The position numbers were made by a program, and so were the translations under genes. From Parvibium lacunae (GTDB taxonomy: Bacteria > Pseudomonadota > Gammaproteobacteria > Burkholderiales > Burkholderiaceae_D), in NCBI RefSeq assembly GCF_003335215.1, contig NZ_QPGB01000006.1:117349-181348 (forward strand): a stretch of DNA of 64,000 nt, written 5' to 3'. Positions 43,179 to 54,142 of the stretch are shown here, in pieces (the first letter of the stretch is position 1; the number at the start of each line of letters is the position of its first letter). A model generated the notes under the pieces. The model had not been told where the DNA came from and ran no database searches. It saw only the letters and a list, made by a program, of their open reading frames with translations.

Positions 43179-44720
43179 TTAATAAGCACCAGACTTTTTG
43201 AAATCTTTCACGGCTTCGTGCAAGGCTTTTTCGTCTTCGTCGCTCAGATTCGCATCCATACGGCCCGCTAAGGCAGCGTATTTCAGCTTGATGAATTCAC
43301 GCAGGGCCTTTTCAGCAGCCAAGGCGTTTTTCACGTCTACGTTGTCGAAGTAGCCATTGTTCACGGCAAACAGGGTCAATGCCATTTCCCAAACTTGCAG
43401 GGGTTGGTATTGTGGCTGTTTCATCAACTCGGTTACCAAGCGGCCACGCTCCAACTGCTTACGAGTCGCATCATCCAAATCAGAAGCGAACTGCGCAAAC
43501 GCCGCCAATTCACGATACTGCGCCAAGGCCAAACGCACACCAGCGCCAGTATCTTTACGCTTCATGATTTTGGTCTGAGCGGCACCGCCCACGCGGGATA
43601 CGGAAATACCGGCGTTAATCGCAGGACGAATACCGGCGTTGAACAAATCAGTTTCCAAGAAGATCTGGCCGTCTGTAATCGAAATCACGTTGGTCGGTAC
43701 GAATGCAGACACGTCACCGGCTTGTGTTTCAATAATCGGCAGGGCGGTCAATGAACCGGTTTTGCCTTTAACTTCACCGTTCGTGAGTTTTTCAACATAC
43801 TCGGGGTTCACACGAGCCGCGCGCTCTAACAGGCGTGAGTGCAGATAGAACACATCGCCAGGATACGCTTCACGACCAGGAGGACGGCGCAGCAACAAGG
43901 AGATCTGACGGTAAGCCCAAGCTTGCTTGGTCAAATCGTCATACACGATCAGGGCGTCTTGGCCACGATCGCGGAAGTATTCACCCATGGTACAACCGGC
44001 GTAAGGTGCCAGGTATTGCATGGCGGCAGACTCAGAAGCAGACGCGGCCACCACGATGGTGTAGGCCATTGCGCCGGTTTCTTCGAGCTTGCGCACTACG
44101 TTAGCAATGGTCGATGCTTTCTGACCAACCGCCACGTAGATACAAATCATGTTTTGGCCTTTTTGGTTGATGATGGCATCCACCGCAACGGCTGTTTTAC
44201 CTGTTTGGCGGTCACCAATGATCAACTCGCGCTGACCACGGCCAACCGGCACCATGGAGTCAATCGCTTTCAAACCAGTTTGTACGGGCTGAGAAACGGA
44301 CTGACGTGCAATCACGCCAGGAGCCACTTTCTCAATCACGTCGGTCATTTTGGCGTTGATGGGGCCTTTGCCGTCAATCGGCTGACCCAATGTGTTCACC
44401 ACGCGACCAATCAATTCGGGGCCAACGGGCACGTCCAAAATACGGCCAGTACACTTGACCACATCACCTTCGGAAATGTGTTCATATTCACCCAAAATAA
44501 CCGCACCAACGGAATCACGCTCCAAGTTCAGCGCCAGACCAAAGGTGTTATTGGGGAATTCCAGCATTTCGCCTTGCATCACACCAGACAGCCCATGCAC
44601 GCGGCAGATACCATCAGTAACCGACACCACGGTGCCTTGGTTACGGACATCAGCAGCGGTACCCAAGCCCTGGATGCGGCTCTTGATCAGTTCGCTGATC
44701 TCAGAGGGGTTCAGTTGCAT
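43179..44720 (-). CDS. atpA: F1Fo ATP synthase alpha subunit
   Basis: A 513-residue non-catalytic nucleotide-binding subunit read from the ATG at 44720 ([17 protein letters not shown]). The P-loop GDRQTGKT and the signature [17 protein letters not shown] are present. An upstream 10-codon extension is rejected on family grounds. Confidence 0.98.
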   Translation of the reverse strand: MQLNPSEISELIKSRIQGLGTAADVRNQGTVVSVTDGICRVHGLSGVMQGEMLEFPNNTFGLALNLERDSVGAVILGEYEHISEGDVVKCTGRILDVPVGPELIGRVVNTLGQPIDGKGPINAKMTDVIEKVAPGVIARQSVSQPVQTGLKAIDSMVPVGRGQRELIIGDRQTGKTAVAVDAIINQKGQNMICIYVAVGQKASTIANVVRKLEETGAMAYTIVVAASASESAAMQYLAPYAGCTMGEYFRDRGQDALIVYDDLTKQAWAYRQISLLLRRPPGREAYPGDVFYLHSRLLERAARVNPEYVEKLTNGEVKGKTGSLTALPIIETQAGDVSAFVPTNVISITDGQIFLETDLFNAGIRPAINAGISVSRVGGAAQTKIMKRKDTGAGVRLALAQYRELAAFAQFASDLDDATRKQLERGRLVTELMKQPQYQPLQVWEMALTLFAVNNGYFDNVDVKNALAAEKALREFIKLKYAALAGRMDANLSDEDEKALHEAVKDFKKSGAY

Positions 44721-44830
44721 AAAAACTCCTATTTTTAAATTCGCTGCCACTCAAGGCAGCGTTCATATTTCATCTTCGTGTTACGTCGCGGCATTAGGGC
44801 CCACTCGGCACCCCTGCTTGACTTCGGGCT

Positions 44831-45373
44831 TTAGGCCGTCAGCACGGTCGCCATCTGATTCAGTCGCGCACGGACGGAGGCGTCTAATTCACGATCACCC
44901 ACCAATACCCGCACCCCACCAATCAGAGAAGGGTCAACCACAACCTGCGCTTGCAACTTCACGCCAAACTTTTTCTCAAGCGCGCTCAGCAAATCTGTCA
45001 GTTGCGCGCCTTCGATTGGATACGCACTGGTAATCTGTGCTTCTGCCGTTCCTTCATGCGCATGGCGCAATTCAATGAACTGGCTCGCAATCTGGGGCAA
45101 GAGCGCCAAGCGGTCATTTTCTACCAGCACTTGAATAAAGTTATTCAGGCTAGCGTCTAATGCGCCGACTTGCTTGTTAGCCAATGCGCCGAAAACATCC
45201 AATAATTGAGCGCTACTGAGATTGGGGTTACCAATCAAGGCGAGCACTTCAGGTTGCGCCGCCAGGGCAGCCAAACCAGAAAGGGCTTGCGCGGTTTGCG
45301 CTAAGTTACCGTCTTTCGCAACACGAAATAATGCCTCAGCATAAGGACGAGCAATGGTGGACAATTCAGCCAT
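44831..45373 (-). CDS. atpH: F1Fo ATP synthase delta subunit
   Basis: A 180-residue peripheral-stalk protein starting MAELSTIARPYAEALFRVAK, with the C-terminal signature DPSLIGGVRVLVGDRELDASVR. It joins F1 alpha to the b dimer. It lies 10 nt after atpF. Confidence 0.97.
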   Translation of the reverse strand: MAELSTIARPYAEALFRVAKDGNLAQTAQALSGLAALAAQPEVLALIGNPNLSSAQLLDVFGALANKQVGALDASLNNFIQVLVENDRLALLPQIASQFIELRHAHEGTAEAQITSAYPIEGAQLTDLLSALEKKFGVKLQAQVVVDPSLIGGVRVLVGDRELDASVRARLNQMATVLTA

Positions 45374-45383
45374 GATGCTCGCC

Positions 45384-45854
45384 TTACAGTTGGGCTTTGA
45401 GCTGGTTCAACAAATCAGCGTGGACACCGGCATTCACCTCTTTTTTGAGGATCTGCTCAGCACCTGCCACAGCCAAAGCTGCGACTTGAGCACGCAGTGC
45501 GTCTTTAGCACGTTGCGCTTCTTGCTCAATATCGGCTTTTGCAGCAGCTAACAAACGATCGCCTTCAGCTTTTGCAGCTTGCTTGGCTTCTTCAATGATC
45601 GTTGCGGCACGCTTTTCAGTTTCTGCCAACAGTTGCTGGGCTTTGCCACGGGTTTCCGCTTCCAAGGCGCTGATGCGCTTGTTCGCTTCTTCCAGGCTTC
45701 TGCTACCCAACTCAGCGGCTGCCAAACCATCCGCAATTTTCTTCGCACGCTCATCAAGCGCTTGAATCAGCGGGGGCCACACAAATTTCATGGTGAACCA
45801 CGCCAACACAAAGAAAACCACGAACTGGGCAAATAACGTTGCATTTAAATTCAT
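45384..45854 (-). CDS. atpF: F1Fo ATP synthase subunit b
   Basis: A 156-residue protein from the ATG at 45854 ([20 protein letters not shown]). One N-terminal membrane helix is followed by a long Ala/Glu/Lys-rich helix that dimerises as the peripheral stalk. Length equals that of E. coli (156). A seven-codon upstream extension is rejected. Confidence 0.97.
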   Translation of the reverse strand: MNLNATLFAQFVVFFVLAWFTMKFVWPPLIQALDERAKKIADGLAAAELGSRSLEEANKRISALEAETRGKAQQLLAETEKRAATIIEEAKQAAKAEGDRLLAAAKADIEQEAQRAKDALRAQVAALAVAGAEQILKKEVNAGVHADLLNQLKAQL

Positions 45855-45936
45855 GCTTTCTCCTTGTTTCTGCACTTAGTGAATTGCGCTCGCAAAGCTG
45901 GCAACTCACCCCAATTCATGTCGATGCAGAGGGAGA

Positions 45937-46179
<243 letters not shown>

Positions 46180-46247
46180 TTATCAACTCCTTAGGTTTAC
46201 TAAACTTCGATGAACAAAAAATAAAACTACTAAAAAACTACTATTTC

Positions 46248-46369
46248 GATTCCAGCAAGCTAGGGAAGGCAGAGCGAGGCGGCTAGCAAATTCACACGCA
46301 GATTGCGCAAGTGCAGCGAGTATGAATTTGCGCAGCCAACAAAGCTATCCCTTGCCTAGCGAACTGGAA

Positions 46370-46371
<2 letters not shown>
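46248..46371 (-). repeat. long imperfect hairpin between atpB and atpE (family element C)
   Basis: A roughly 124-nt structure: outer arms GATTCCAG (46248-46255) / CTGGAATC (46364-46371), middle arms 46259-46269 / 46350-46360 with one mismatch, and inner arms GCAAATTCA (46286-46294) / TGAATTTGC (46323-46331). The plus strand has the core AGTGCAGCGAG at 46310-46320. The outer arm ends within the atpB stop codon. Confidence 0.65.
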
Positions 46372-47248
<877 letters not shown>

Positions 47249-47285
47249 TCAAAAACGTTTATTTGACGCCGCTCCAGGTATCGAC

Positions 47286-47699
47286 TTAACGCCAAACCAA
47301 AAGCAGCAGATAACTTTTTAACACTACGACGATGCCTGCAAAAAACGCCCACCAGACCATTGCCGGGAAAAGACGTACGCTTGCAAACAACAGCAGAACA
47401 GTGGCGGCAAGTTTAATCAACTCGCCCAAGAAAAAATGTACGCCCGAACTGGGTGCGGGCGCCGCTAACAGCACACCCGATTGCAGCACAGTGTGTTGAC
47501 GCCGTTTTTGTGCCCACAAGCGCCAAGCGAACAATACGTTTGGCAACCAGCAGCTAAAGGCGCCAAGCCAGGCAGAATACGCTGCTGGCCAGCTTTGGCC
47601 TGCCGCTGCTGCCCCAATCACCAGAGCCACAAGCAGCTGAACAATCAACAAACGGCCAATGACTTGCACAGCATCTCCGCCAGGGACAATCGGAAACAT
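47286..47699 (-). CDS. atpI: AtpI-like membrane protein of the ATP synthase operon
   Basis: A four-helix membrane protein; the segment LLIVQLLVALVIG and the GAFSCWLPNVLFAWRLW block match AtpI, which assists c-ring assembly. The start is uncertain. ATG 47699 gives 137 residues of family-like sequence but has no ribosome binding site and a perfect 9-bp hairpin (47703-47711 / 47718-47726) directly before it. GTG at 47783 (165 residues) is the main alternative. Confidence 0.75.
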   Translation of the reverse strand: MFPIVPGGDAVQVIGRLLIVQLLVALVIGAAAAGQSWPAAYSAWLGAFSCWLPNVLFAWRLWAQKRRQHTVLQSGVLLAAPAPSSGVHFFLGELIKLAATVLLLFASVRLFPAMVWWAFFAGIVVVLKSYLLLLVWR

Positions 47700-47860
47700 T
47701 AGATACTGGCCAGGCAAGGCCAGTATCCCAGCTTCCAAGGCCACCAACGCCGAGACAGCTCGCCCCACCAGGCAAACACTCACTCTCTGACTCTGTTTGG
47801 TAGCACATTTATTCTTGTTGTTACAAGTTGGCACAGATTCTGCCGACCCGAAACTTTTCG

Positions 47861-47890
47861 ATTATACGATTTTTTGCCTATGCCGGTCAA
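47861..47890 (-). promoter_or_regulatory. sigma70 promoter of the atp operon
   Basis: On the minus strand TTGACC (47885-47890), 18 nt, then a perfect TATAAT (47861-47866). Transcription should begin near 47853, about 155 nt before the ATG chosen for atpI. A small hairpin (47919-47924 / 47932-47937, followed by GGTTTT) lies upstream and may end the bioC transcript. Confidence 0.85.
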
Positions 47891-47989
47891 ACAAGCTGGG
47901 GGTTTTCTGCGCAAAACCCTATGCAATTCCAGCATAGCCTAGCGAGACTAAGGCACCTCTGAGCAGCCGACTGTGGCCGCGCAGATTCC

Positions 47990-48937
47990 CTAACCCGCTG
48001 CACGCGGGCGAAACGTGACCACAGCGCGGCCATCGGCGATGGTCTTGGGCGCGGCCTTCCAAGCATGGCCATAGATTACCTCCAGCGTTAGGGAGAGTCG
48101 GCCGTCGGCTCCGCGCTGGGTTTCTAATGCTTGCAAGAGCTGTTGATATGACCGCCGGCCCAACAAGCCGCGTGCGCGGGTATGCAACGGATTCGGGCCA
48201 AATAGCCGAACATCAGCCAATAAGTCGACTGGACTGCCATAGGTTAGGGTTATTTTTTCCATGTCCACGACCGGTGTCGCAAAACCGGCATTCACCAGCA
48301 TATCGCCTAAATCGTGCATATCAACAAAGCTAAGCGTTTGGGTTCGTGGCGAAGCGGCTGGCCACACTCGCGCCAGAGCTTGGCGCAATTCAATCAATGT
48401 GTCTGGGCCAAAGCTTGAGAACATGAGCAATCCGTCTACCCGCAGTATCCGCTGCCACTCCGCAAAAACTGCAGGGGGATTATCTACCCACTGCAGCGCG
48501 GCATGACTCCAGAGCAAATCCGTGCTCTGCGCTGACTGGGGTAGGTGCTGCATATCCGCGCAGAGAAATTCCCCATGCCGCGGGATAGGCCGCTTGCCAG
48601 CAAGCCATTGTTGCCATTGGCCCTGGATCGCCTGCCAGCCATTGCGGGGCTGGGCCCATTGCTGCTGGGCACGATCTATCTGCTGAGTAGAAAAATCAAT
48701 GCCACAAATGTGGGCCTTTGGATAGCGGCTTTGTAGTAATGGGTAGGCAGCACCTTGCGCACAACCGGCATCGACGATTGACGCTGGCTGGAGGCGAATA
48801 TAGGCTAAACGTTCAAATAGGCGCTGACGGATTTCGTCGATAATCTCCGCCACACCCGCGTGGCGCCGTTCGTTCAACGCGGCCCGATCAAACCAACGTT
48901 TAACCCGCGCCGGATCAATTAAGTTGCGTGCGGTCAT
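47990..48937 (-). CDS. bioC: malonyl-ACP O-methyltransferase (biotin synthesis)
   Basis: A 315-residue class I SAM methyltransferase. Motif I is VDAGCAQG (residues 55-62), with the family features HAALQWVDNPPAVFAEWQRI and LMFSSFGPDTLIELRQA. BioC methylates malonyl-ACP to start pimeloyl synthesis. It is divergent from comF, a frequent neighbour of bio genes in Betaproteobacteria; no other bio gene is in the window. Longer than E. coli BioC (251) because of insertions in the C-terminal half. Confidence 0.88.
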   Translation of the reverse strand: MTARNLIDPARVKRWFDRAALNERRHAGVAEIIDEIRQRLFERLAYIRLQPASIVDAGCAQGAAYPLLQSRYPKAHICGIDFSTQQIDRAQQQWAQPRNGWQAIQGQWQQWLAGKRPIPRHGEFLCADMQHLPQSAQSTDLLWSHAALQWVDNPPAVFAEWQRILRVDGLLMFSSFGPDTLIELRQALARVWPAASPRTQTLSFVDMHDLGDMLVNAGFATPVVDMEKITLTYGSPVDLLADVRLFGPNPLHTRARGLLGRRSYQQLLQALETQRGADGRLSLTLEVIYGHAWKAAPKTIADGRAVVTFRPRAAG

Positions 48938-49148
48938 CTCATCAACCTGTGCCTATTGGTCTCAAAACAGGCATTGTATGTCTGATTTTCGAGTTGTCAT
49001 GCTTAACCCCCCTCCGACGACAAGCCCTGAATCTGTCAAAGGACGAGGAAACAGCGGCAGAGGGTGGTGACAATTCATACAGTCTGGTCAACTAAGTGTA
49101 TTTAGGTTAGCGTTATCTCCTCTTCGGAAAAATGTCTTTCAATCTCTT

Positions 49149-49952
49149 ATGCGGCTGTTTTCTCATTTATTGAATCTTTCGCAGTCCCCGCTAACCATAG
49201 CCCGAACCCTGGGGGCACCTTGTCCGCTATGCCAGCAACTCAGGCCACTATTGCCAACGCAGGGTTGCTGTATGGCCTGCGCAAATTTGCTGCCCCAACA
49301 GCCCAATCGCTGTCCCGTTTGCGCCAGCCCCAGCGCGGCAGGTGCGCGACCAAACAGTCCCTGTGTGCGCTGTTCCCAGCATCCTCCGGCCTTCCACCGT
49401 ACCTATGCAGGTGTCGCGTATGAAGCCCCTTTTGATCGGCTGTTGCATGCCCTGAAGTTTCAAGGTCATCTTGCGGGCGCACCGTTCTTTGCCAGGGCCA
49501 TCCTAAATAGACTGATCGCCGATAATGACAGTGAGCATGGCGCAACAATACAAGCACTGCAAACCACAGCCGCGCTAGTGCCAATCCCACTTAGCCAGCA
49601 AGGTTTAGCGCGACGGGGATTTAATCAAGCTTACGTGTTAGCTAAAGCGCTGCATCAGTATGCGTCGTCTCGCGGCATCGCATTACCGCCGATTCAGTCA
49701 AACTGGTTAGTACGGCAGCAAGATCTGCCGCCGCAGTCGAGTCTGAATCGCCAAGCGCGTCTACAGAATCTGCGGCATGCGTTTAACGTGCCCGCAATCC
49801 ATCAACCTTTACTCTTTGGTCAGTCGATTATCTTGATTGACGATGTGATGACGAGTGGTATGACCCTACATTTTGCTGCGAAAGCCTTGCAGGCCGCAGG
49901 TGCCTTGCATATTTATGGTTTGGTCGCTGCTCGCACTGCGCTACAGGCATAG
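49149..49952 (+). CDS. comF: ComF family phosphoribosyltransferase-like protein
   Basis: A 267-residue protein. An N-terminal zinc-ribbon region has cysteine pairs at 25/28, 41/44, 55/58 and 72/75, and the C-terminal PRTase domain has the SIILIDDVMTSGMTL loop. ComF-type proteins are needed for DNA uptake in several naturally competent bacteria, probably in the cytosol. No clear ribosome binding site precedes the ATG. Confidence 0.92.
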   Translation: MRLFSHLLNLSQSPLTIARTLGAPCPLCQQLRPLLPTQGCCMACANLLPQQPNRCPVCASPSAAGARPNSPCVRCSQHPPAFHRTYAGVAYEAPFDRLLHALKFQGHLAGAPFFARAILNRLIADNDSEHGATIQALQTTAALVPIPLSQQGLARRGFNQAYVLAKALHQYASSRGIALPPIQSNWLVRQQDLPPQSSLNRQARLQNLRHAFNVPAIHQPLLFGQSIILIDDVMTSGMTLHFAAKALQAAGALHIYGLVAARTALQA

Positions 49953-50025
49953 CGAAAAATCACTGCGCCACTAATCGCCCTTGATCGAACCCTTAAAATA
50001 GAGACTTAATGCTTGGGATATGGTT

Positions 50026-50496
50026 ATGTTTAATGTCGTCTTGGTTGAGCCTGAAATTCCCCCGAATACGGGCAATATCATTCGTTTATGTGCGAACACA
50101 GGCGCACAGTTACACTTGATTGAGCCGCTTGGTTTTCCGTTAGATGATGCAAAAATGCGGCGCGCTGGATTGGATTACCATGAGTATGCTCATATGCAAG
50201 TCCATGCAAGTTGGGACGAGTTTATCCGCCTCGTACAGCCCCCTATGGAGCGACTATTTGCACTCACCACGCATGGCTCACGGTTGATACAAACCGTGTC
50301 ATTTTTACCTGGAGACTGGTTTATTTTTGGTGCAGAAACCCGCGGGCTGTCGCCAGAACTCCGCAATCGCTTCCCCCTTGAGCAACGAATCCGCTTACCC
50401 ATGCGCCCCAACAATCGAAGTTTAAATTTATCCAATGCTGTTGCGGTCTGCGTCTATGAAGCCTGGCGGCAAGCAGGGTTTGCGGGTGGCGAATAA
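50026..50496 (+). CDS. trmL: tRNA (cytidine/uridine-34 2'-O)-methyltransferase
   Basis: A 156-residue SPOUT protein read from the ATG at 50026 (GGGA seven nt upstream), MFNVVLVEPEIPPNTGNIIR. The knot motifs FGAETRGLSPELR and RSLNLSNAVAVCVYEAWRQ are present. TrmL methylates the wobble base of tRNA-Leu isoacceptors. Length equals that of E. coli TrmL (157). Confidence 0.94.
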   Translation: MFNVVLVEPEIPPNTGNIIRLCANTGAQLHLIEPLGFPLDDAKMRRAGLDYHEYAHMQVHASWDEFIRLVQPPMERLFALTTHGSRLIQTVSFLPGDWFIFGAETRGLSPELRNRFPLEQRIRLPMRPNNRSLNLSNAVAVCVYEAWRQAGFAGGE

Positions 50497-50502
50497 TCAT
50501 TA

Positions 50503-51267
50503 TCAGGGGGCCCCTGCATCAAAATAATCGATCGCCGCTTGCACGGGCAAAACGTGACAACCCAAGCTCTGCGCGGCAGTCAACAGGCGCACTAAGCGGG
50601 CCGGTGAGCTACCCCAAGGGCCAGGCGCCGGCTCGATTTCATGGGTATAAAAAATCAACCAGCCGCGCTGCGCCGCTGTCTGTTCTAGTAACGCTAACAA
50701 TGACGCGAGGGGGATAGTGTCATACATCGCTTGCGCCGACAGGAGATAGCGATCGGCACGCCCATGCATAGCGCCGCCAATCGTGCTGCGGGCATAGCTA
50801 AACTGGCTCTGCGCAGCCCGTTTACTGGCCCAAGAGTAAGCGCCGTATGGATAGGCAAAGCCCCCACTGCTGGGTGCGAGACCATGTGCCTTAAAAAACT
50901 GTTCGTTTGCTTCCCAATCTGCCTGTATTACCTGCTGGCTTGCCCGTGCGCAATTCAAATGCTGATAGGTATGGCAGGCAATCTCATGTCCCGCATGAGC
51001 AAGCGCCGCCAGTTGTGGCAGGCTATGGCAAGGGCGGCCTTGTTCGTGTTGATTGGTTAATCCACCACAAATATAAAAAGTGCCTCTGGCTTGCTGAGCC
51101 TCCAAAAGAGCGGCGCCGGTTGTGCAGGCGCTGGCGGGCGCATCGTCGAAACTAAAGCTAACGACAGGGGCTGTGGTGGCCAAAGGCAACCAATGCTGTG
51201 CTGTATGCCGGGCCAACCAACGACTGGCCCGCCAAGAAATAGAGGAAGACAGGCGTTTAACGAGCAT
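50503..51267 (-). CDS. polysaccharide deacetylase (NodB-like)
   Basis: A 254-residue protein with NodB motifs: SFDD (residues 39-42) and HTYQH (His99, His103) for the metal, FAYPYGAY in place of the usual RxPYG, and FYTHEIEP near the C-terminus with the last histidine. It probably removes acetyl groups from an exopolysaccharide. No classical signal peptide is seen. The start overlaps the end of the EpsL-like gene by 11 bp, so the two are coupled. Confidence 0.82.
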   Translation of the reverse strand: MLVKRLSSSISWRASRWLARHTAQHWLPLATTAPVVSFSFDDAPASACTTGAALLEAQQARGTFYICGGLTNQHEQGRPCHSLPQLAALAHAGHEIACHTYQHLNCARASQQVIQADWEANEQFFKAHGLAPSSGGFAYPYGAYSWASKRAAQSQFSYARSTIGGAMHGRADRYLLSAQAMYDTIPLASLLALLEQTAAQRGWLIFYTHEIEPAPGPWGSSPARLVRLLTAAQSLGCHVLPVQAAIDYFDAGAP

Positions 51268-52588
51268 AGTCCTGGGTGTAGCGGGTCATCCCGCTGCGCT
51301 GGGCAGCGCCGCTGATATTTTCATAGGTATAGGCTAACCCGAAGCGAATGATGGTTTGCTCTATATCGGCTTGGTCTGGGAAACGTTGGCGGCGTTCGCG
51401 CCATAGATCGGTAGATAACCGTACGCCACGGGTTAATTCATAGCCCGCCCGCAAACCGAAACGGGTGGCATCCTCGTAACGCCCGCCCAGTGTAGCCGGG
51501 GCATTAGGGGCGTTGTGAAAGGTAATTCGCTCTTGTCCAACAAAGGCGCCCAAACGAGTTTTCGCCGTCGCCCGCCAATCCACATCAAGCCGCATGCCGC
51601 GTGCGGTCAAGTAAAGCGTATCGCTGGACACGATAGAAAACGGGCGATTATAGAGCTGCCAATCAAAGCGAGTTTTGGGTGAATACTCATAAACGTTCTG
51701 CCACAGCAACGACAGTAAGTTGGTATTTTGGCTACGGAGGGTATCGTAGTCTCGCTGCGTTAACCCTGCCCGCAGATTGCTCCGCGTTTTAACGCTGTAG
51801 GCCCATTCTGCTTCGACAAACCATTCATTCTCGGTATAGCCGGTATCAAGGCTACTCACCTGAAGCGCGTCACGATTCGGGAAACGCGAACTGGCCTCGC
51901 GCCAGCCCAGACTGAGATAAGAGCCTCTGCCACCACTCCCGCCGGGTCGATACCGTAAGCTCAGTTGTCGGCCGCTGTCTTCGCGGTTATAAAGCAGGTT
52001 CACTGGCAAGTCATAGTTAAAGCGCCCGCTCTCCAACGTGCTGGTCAACGCTAAATCGGGCGTGAGCTGCAAGCTGAATTCGGCGATTTGTTTGTTAAGC
52101 GTGCCTTGATCACGCTGGGTTAAGCCACCGCTCAAATAATCGAACAAACGTTGCTCATAGACTTGGATCAAGCGGCCACTCACCACGGGCCCGACCGCCC
52201 ACTCAAAAGCCACATCCAGATTTTTAGGCTGGTGCGTTAATTGTGAAAAATAGTCGTAGCGACGATCGCCCAGGTTACTGCTGACCAAAAGACGGGTGCG
52301 CTCTGACAACACCGGCACCACCAGGCCAAGCCGGAGATCGTTTGCCAGAATCGTGTCTTGTTTACGCGCACTGCCCGTGGCTTGTTGTGCGGTATTGTCA
52401 TTTGGAAAGCGCAATGGATTACTGTCCGCCTGCCATTGCGTCACCAATTGCACAGCGATTTCCGCTGCCAATGCAGGCGGTGACAGCCAACAGCAACCGA
52501 CAGTGAGGACTTGCCAAACTGAGGTCACGGTGAATCGGCGCAAGTGGAAGGGAAGCCAAAACGTTAGCATGGCTTGATTTTGCCACAT
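51257..52588 (-). CDS. EpsL-like outer-membrane beta-barrel protein
   Basis: A 443-residue protein with a signal peptide (cleavage near ALA-AE, about residue 42) and many alternating-hydrophobic strands, ending in aromatic-rich strands. It resembles the EpsL family found beside exopolysaccharide and exosortase-B loci of Betaproteobacteria; I assign it by architecture and context, not by a sequence search. A likely role is polysaccharide export or anchoring in the outer membrane. Confidence 0.6.
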   Translation of the reverse strand: MWQNQAMLTFWLPFHLRRFTVTSVWQVLTVGCCWLSPPALAAEIAVQLVTQWQADSNPLRFPNDNTAQQATGSARKQDTILANDLRLGLVVPVLSERTRLLVSSNLGDRRYDYFSQLTHQPKNLDVAFEWAVGPVVSGRLIQVYEQRLFDYLSGGLTQRDQGTLNKQIAEFSLQLTPDLALTSTLESGRFNYDLPVNLLYNREDSGRQLSLRYRPGGSGGRGSYLSLGWREASSRFPNRDALQVSSLDTGYTENEWFVEAEWAYSVKTRSNLRAGLTQRDYDTLRSQNTNLLSLLWQNVYEYSPKTRFDWQLYNRPFSIVSSDTLYLTARGMRLDVDWRATAKTRLGAFVGQERITFHNAPNAPATLGGRYEDATRFGLRAGYELTRGVRLSTDLWRERRQRFPDQADIEQTIIRFGLAYTYENISGAAQRSGMTRYTQDYAR

Positions 52589-52683
52589 CGCTTACCCGCT
52601 TAGGTGGTTTGCCGGAGACTGATTGGCTTTATTCGGCTCGGGTTTTCGGCTAGCATCCTAACTTCACGCTTTTCTACCTATCT

Positions 52684-54096
52684 ATGGCTTCTGTCTCTGC
52701 CCCCCCGCGGGCCCCGCTTGTCCCGCCACACACCGATGCGTTTACCGAACGCTGGGGCAAAATCTTGATCATTGCCTTTGCCATGCTGGCGATTTTGCCG
52801 CGCGCGCTGGAGGTCGACCCCAAAACCGCTGATTTTTCTGCCGGCTCAGTGAACGGTCAGATTCAACTCGGGGGTATTCTGCTGCTCGGGTTTGTGTTGT
52901 TTTTTAAACGCTTTGAGCGGACTTTTTACGACCTGCGCCAAGTTAATGTGGCGCTGTTGCTACTGGTTATCTGGGCCTTCGCCAGTGCCCTCTGGTCACC
53001 CTCGCCAGTAACCACCATCAAACGAACGATTCAGGCTGGCGGGGTGATCTTTATGGGCCTGTCGATGTGCCTGGTACAACACCCCTTGCAAAACTTTCTC
53101 AAGTACGTCACCAATACCCTGTCGCTGTTGCTCATCTTGTCGCTAATTCTGATTGTCGTCGCCCCCGATATTGCGCGTGAAGACAACACCTCAGGACACT
53201 GGCGTGGTGTGTTTGAACAGAAAAATGGCTTGGGTGCCGTCGCTGCGTTTTGCTTTATTTTCTGGCAGGCGCGCTACTACATTGAAGGGATCCCGCTGCG
53301 TCGGATGTTAGCGGGGTTGGGCTTAAGCACCTTTTGTTTACTGCTGGCGCACAGCTCAACCAGCATCAGCGTGTCACTACTCGCCTCCGGCGTTTTCCAT
53401 CTATTCCGGGCGCGCCACCTTTCCTCTTCATTTTGGAAGCTGCGCGTATTTTTACTGTTGACCACGGTGATTAGCGTGGTGTTGGTTTTATTTTTCTCGG
53501 TCGAATCGCGCTTACCCAACTGGAGCGAAGTGGTCGGTCCGTTGGCAAGCATCTTTGGCAAAGGCACCGACCTCAGCCAACGAACCGTTATCTGGCAGTT
53601 AGTCGGCGAGGAAGTCAAGCGTCACCCGATTATGGGTTTGGGCTATGGCGCATTCTGGATGGGACCGGGAAGCCCGTCGCAATATATTATCGATGAGCTA
53701 TATTGGATTCCCTATCAATCGCACAATGGGTATTTAGACACCATTAACGAGCTGGGTTATATCGGTCTGGCTATTTTAATTGCCGCGCTGCTCTTACATT
53801 TGAGCCATATCGTTCGACTGTTTGCGATCAATCAGGTTGTCGCGGCGTTTCATTTAGCAATTTTTATTGTGCTCGCGATCTCCAATTACACAGAGAGCAA
53901 TTTATTCCGGGGCATGCTGATTAACTCTTCCTTATTTATTTATTCGAGTGTTTGTGTCACCAATATGCTGTTTCGTGGGCACGGATTGATTAAAATGCAC
54001 GCCGGCCGCGGCATCAATGTTTTGGCAGCCGCCGCAACGCTACCATTGCCCCGCTCTGCCCAGTCACGGCAGGGCGTGCTGGGCCGCCGCTCATGA
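52684..54096 (+). CDS. O-antigen ligase/polymerase family membrane protein
   Basis: A 470-residue protein with about ten membrane helices and a large periplasmic loop. The loop region QRTVIWQLVGEEVKRHPIMG and SHNGYLDTINELGYIGL is the Wzy_C/WaaL-type signature. It would polymerise or ligate lipid-linked oligosaccharides at the periplasmic face. First gene of the plus-strand polysaccharide run; 95 nt of shared upstream DNA separates it from the divergent EpsL-like gene. No clear ribosome binding site. Confidence 0.85.
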   Translation: MASVSAPPRAPLVPPHTDAFTERWGKILIIAFAMLAILPRALEVDPKTADFSAGSVNGQIQLGGILLLGFVLFFKRFERTFYDLRQVNVALLLLVIWAFASALWSPSPVTTIKRTIQAGGVIFMGLSMCLVQHPLQNFLKYVTNTLSLLLILSLILIVVAPDIAREDNTSGHWRGVFEQKNGLGAVAAFCFIFWQARYYIEGIPLRRMLAGLGLSTFCLLLAHSSTSISVSLLASGVFHLFRARHLSSSFWKLRVFLLLTTVISVVLVLFFSVESRLPNWSEVVGPLASIFGKGTDLSQRTVIWQLVGEEVKRHPIMGLGYGAFWMGPGSPSQYIIDELYWIPYQSHNGYLDTINELGYIGLAILIAALLLHLSHIVRLFAINQVVAAFHLAIFIVLAISNYTESNLFRGMLINSSLFIYSSVCVTNMLFRGHGLIKMHAGRGINVLAAAATLPLPRSAQSRQGVLGRRS

Positions 54097-54142
54097 ATCG
54101 CCCCTAATTTACCGATAACCTTTATTTGCTTGGGAGAATGGC

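Noticed and set aside
49240..49590. 116-codon open frame opposite comF
   Set aside because: Overlaps the well-supported comF gene, has no start signal and no recognisable motif.
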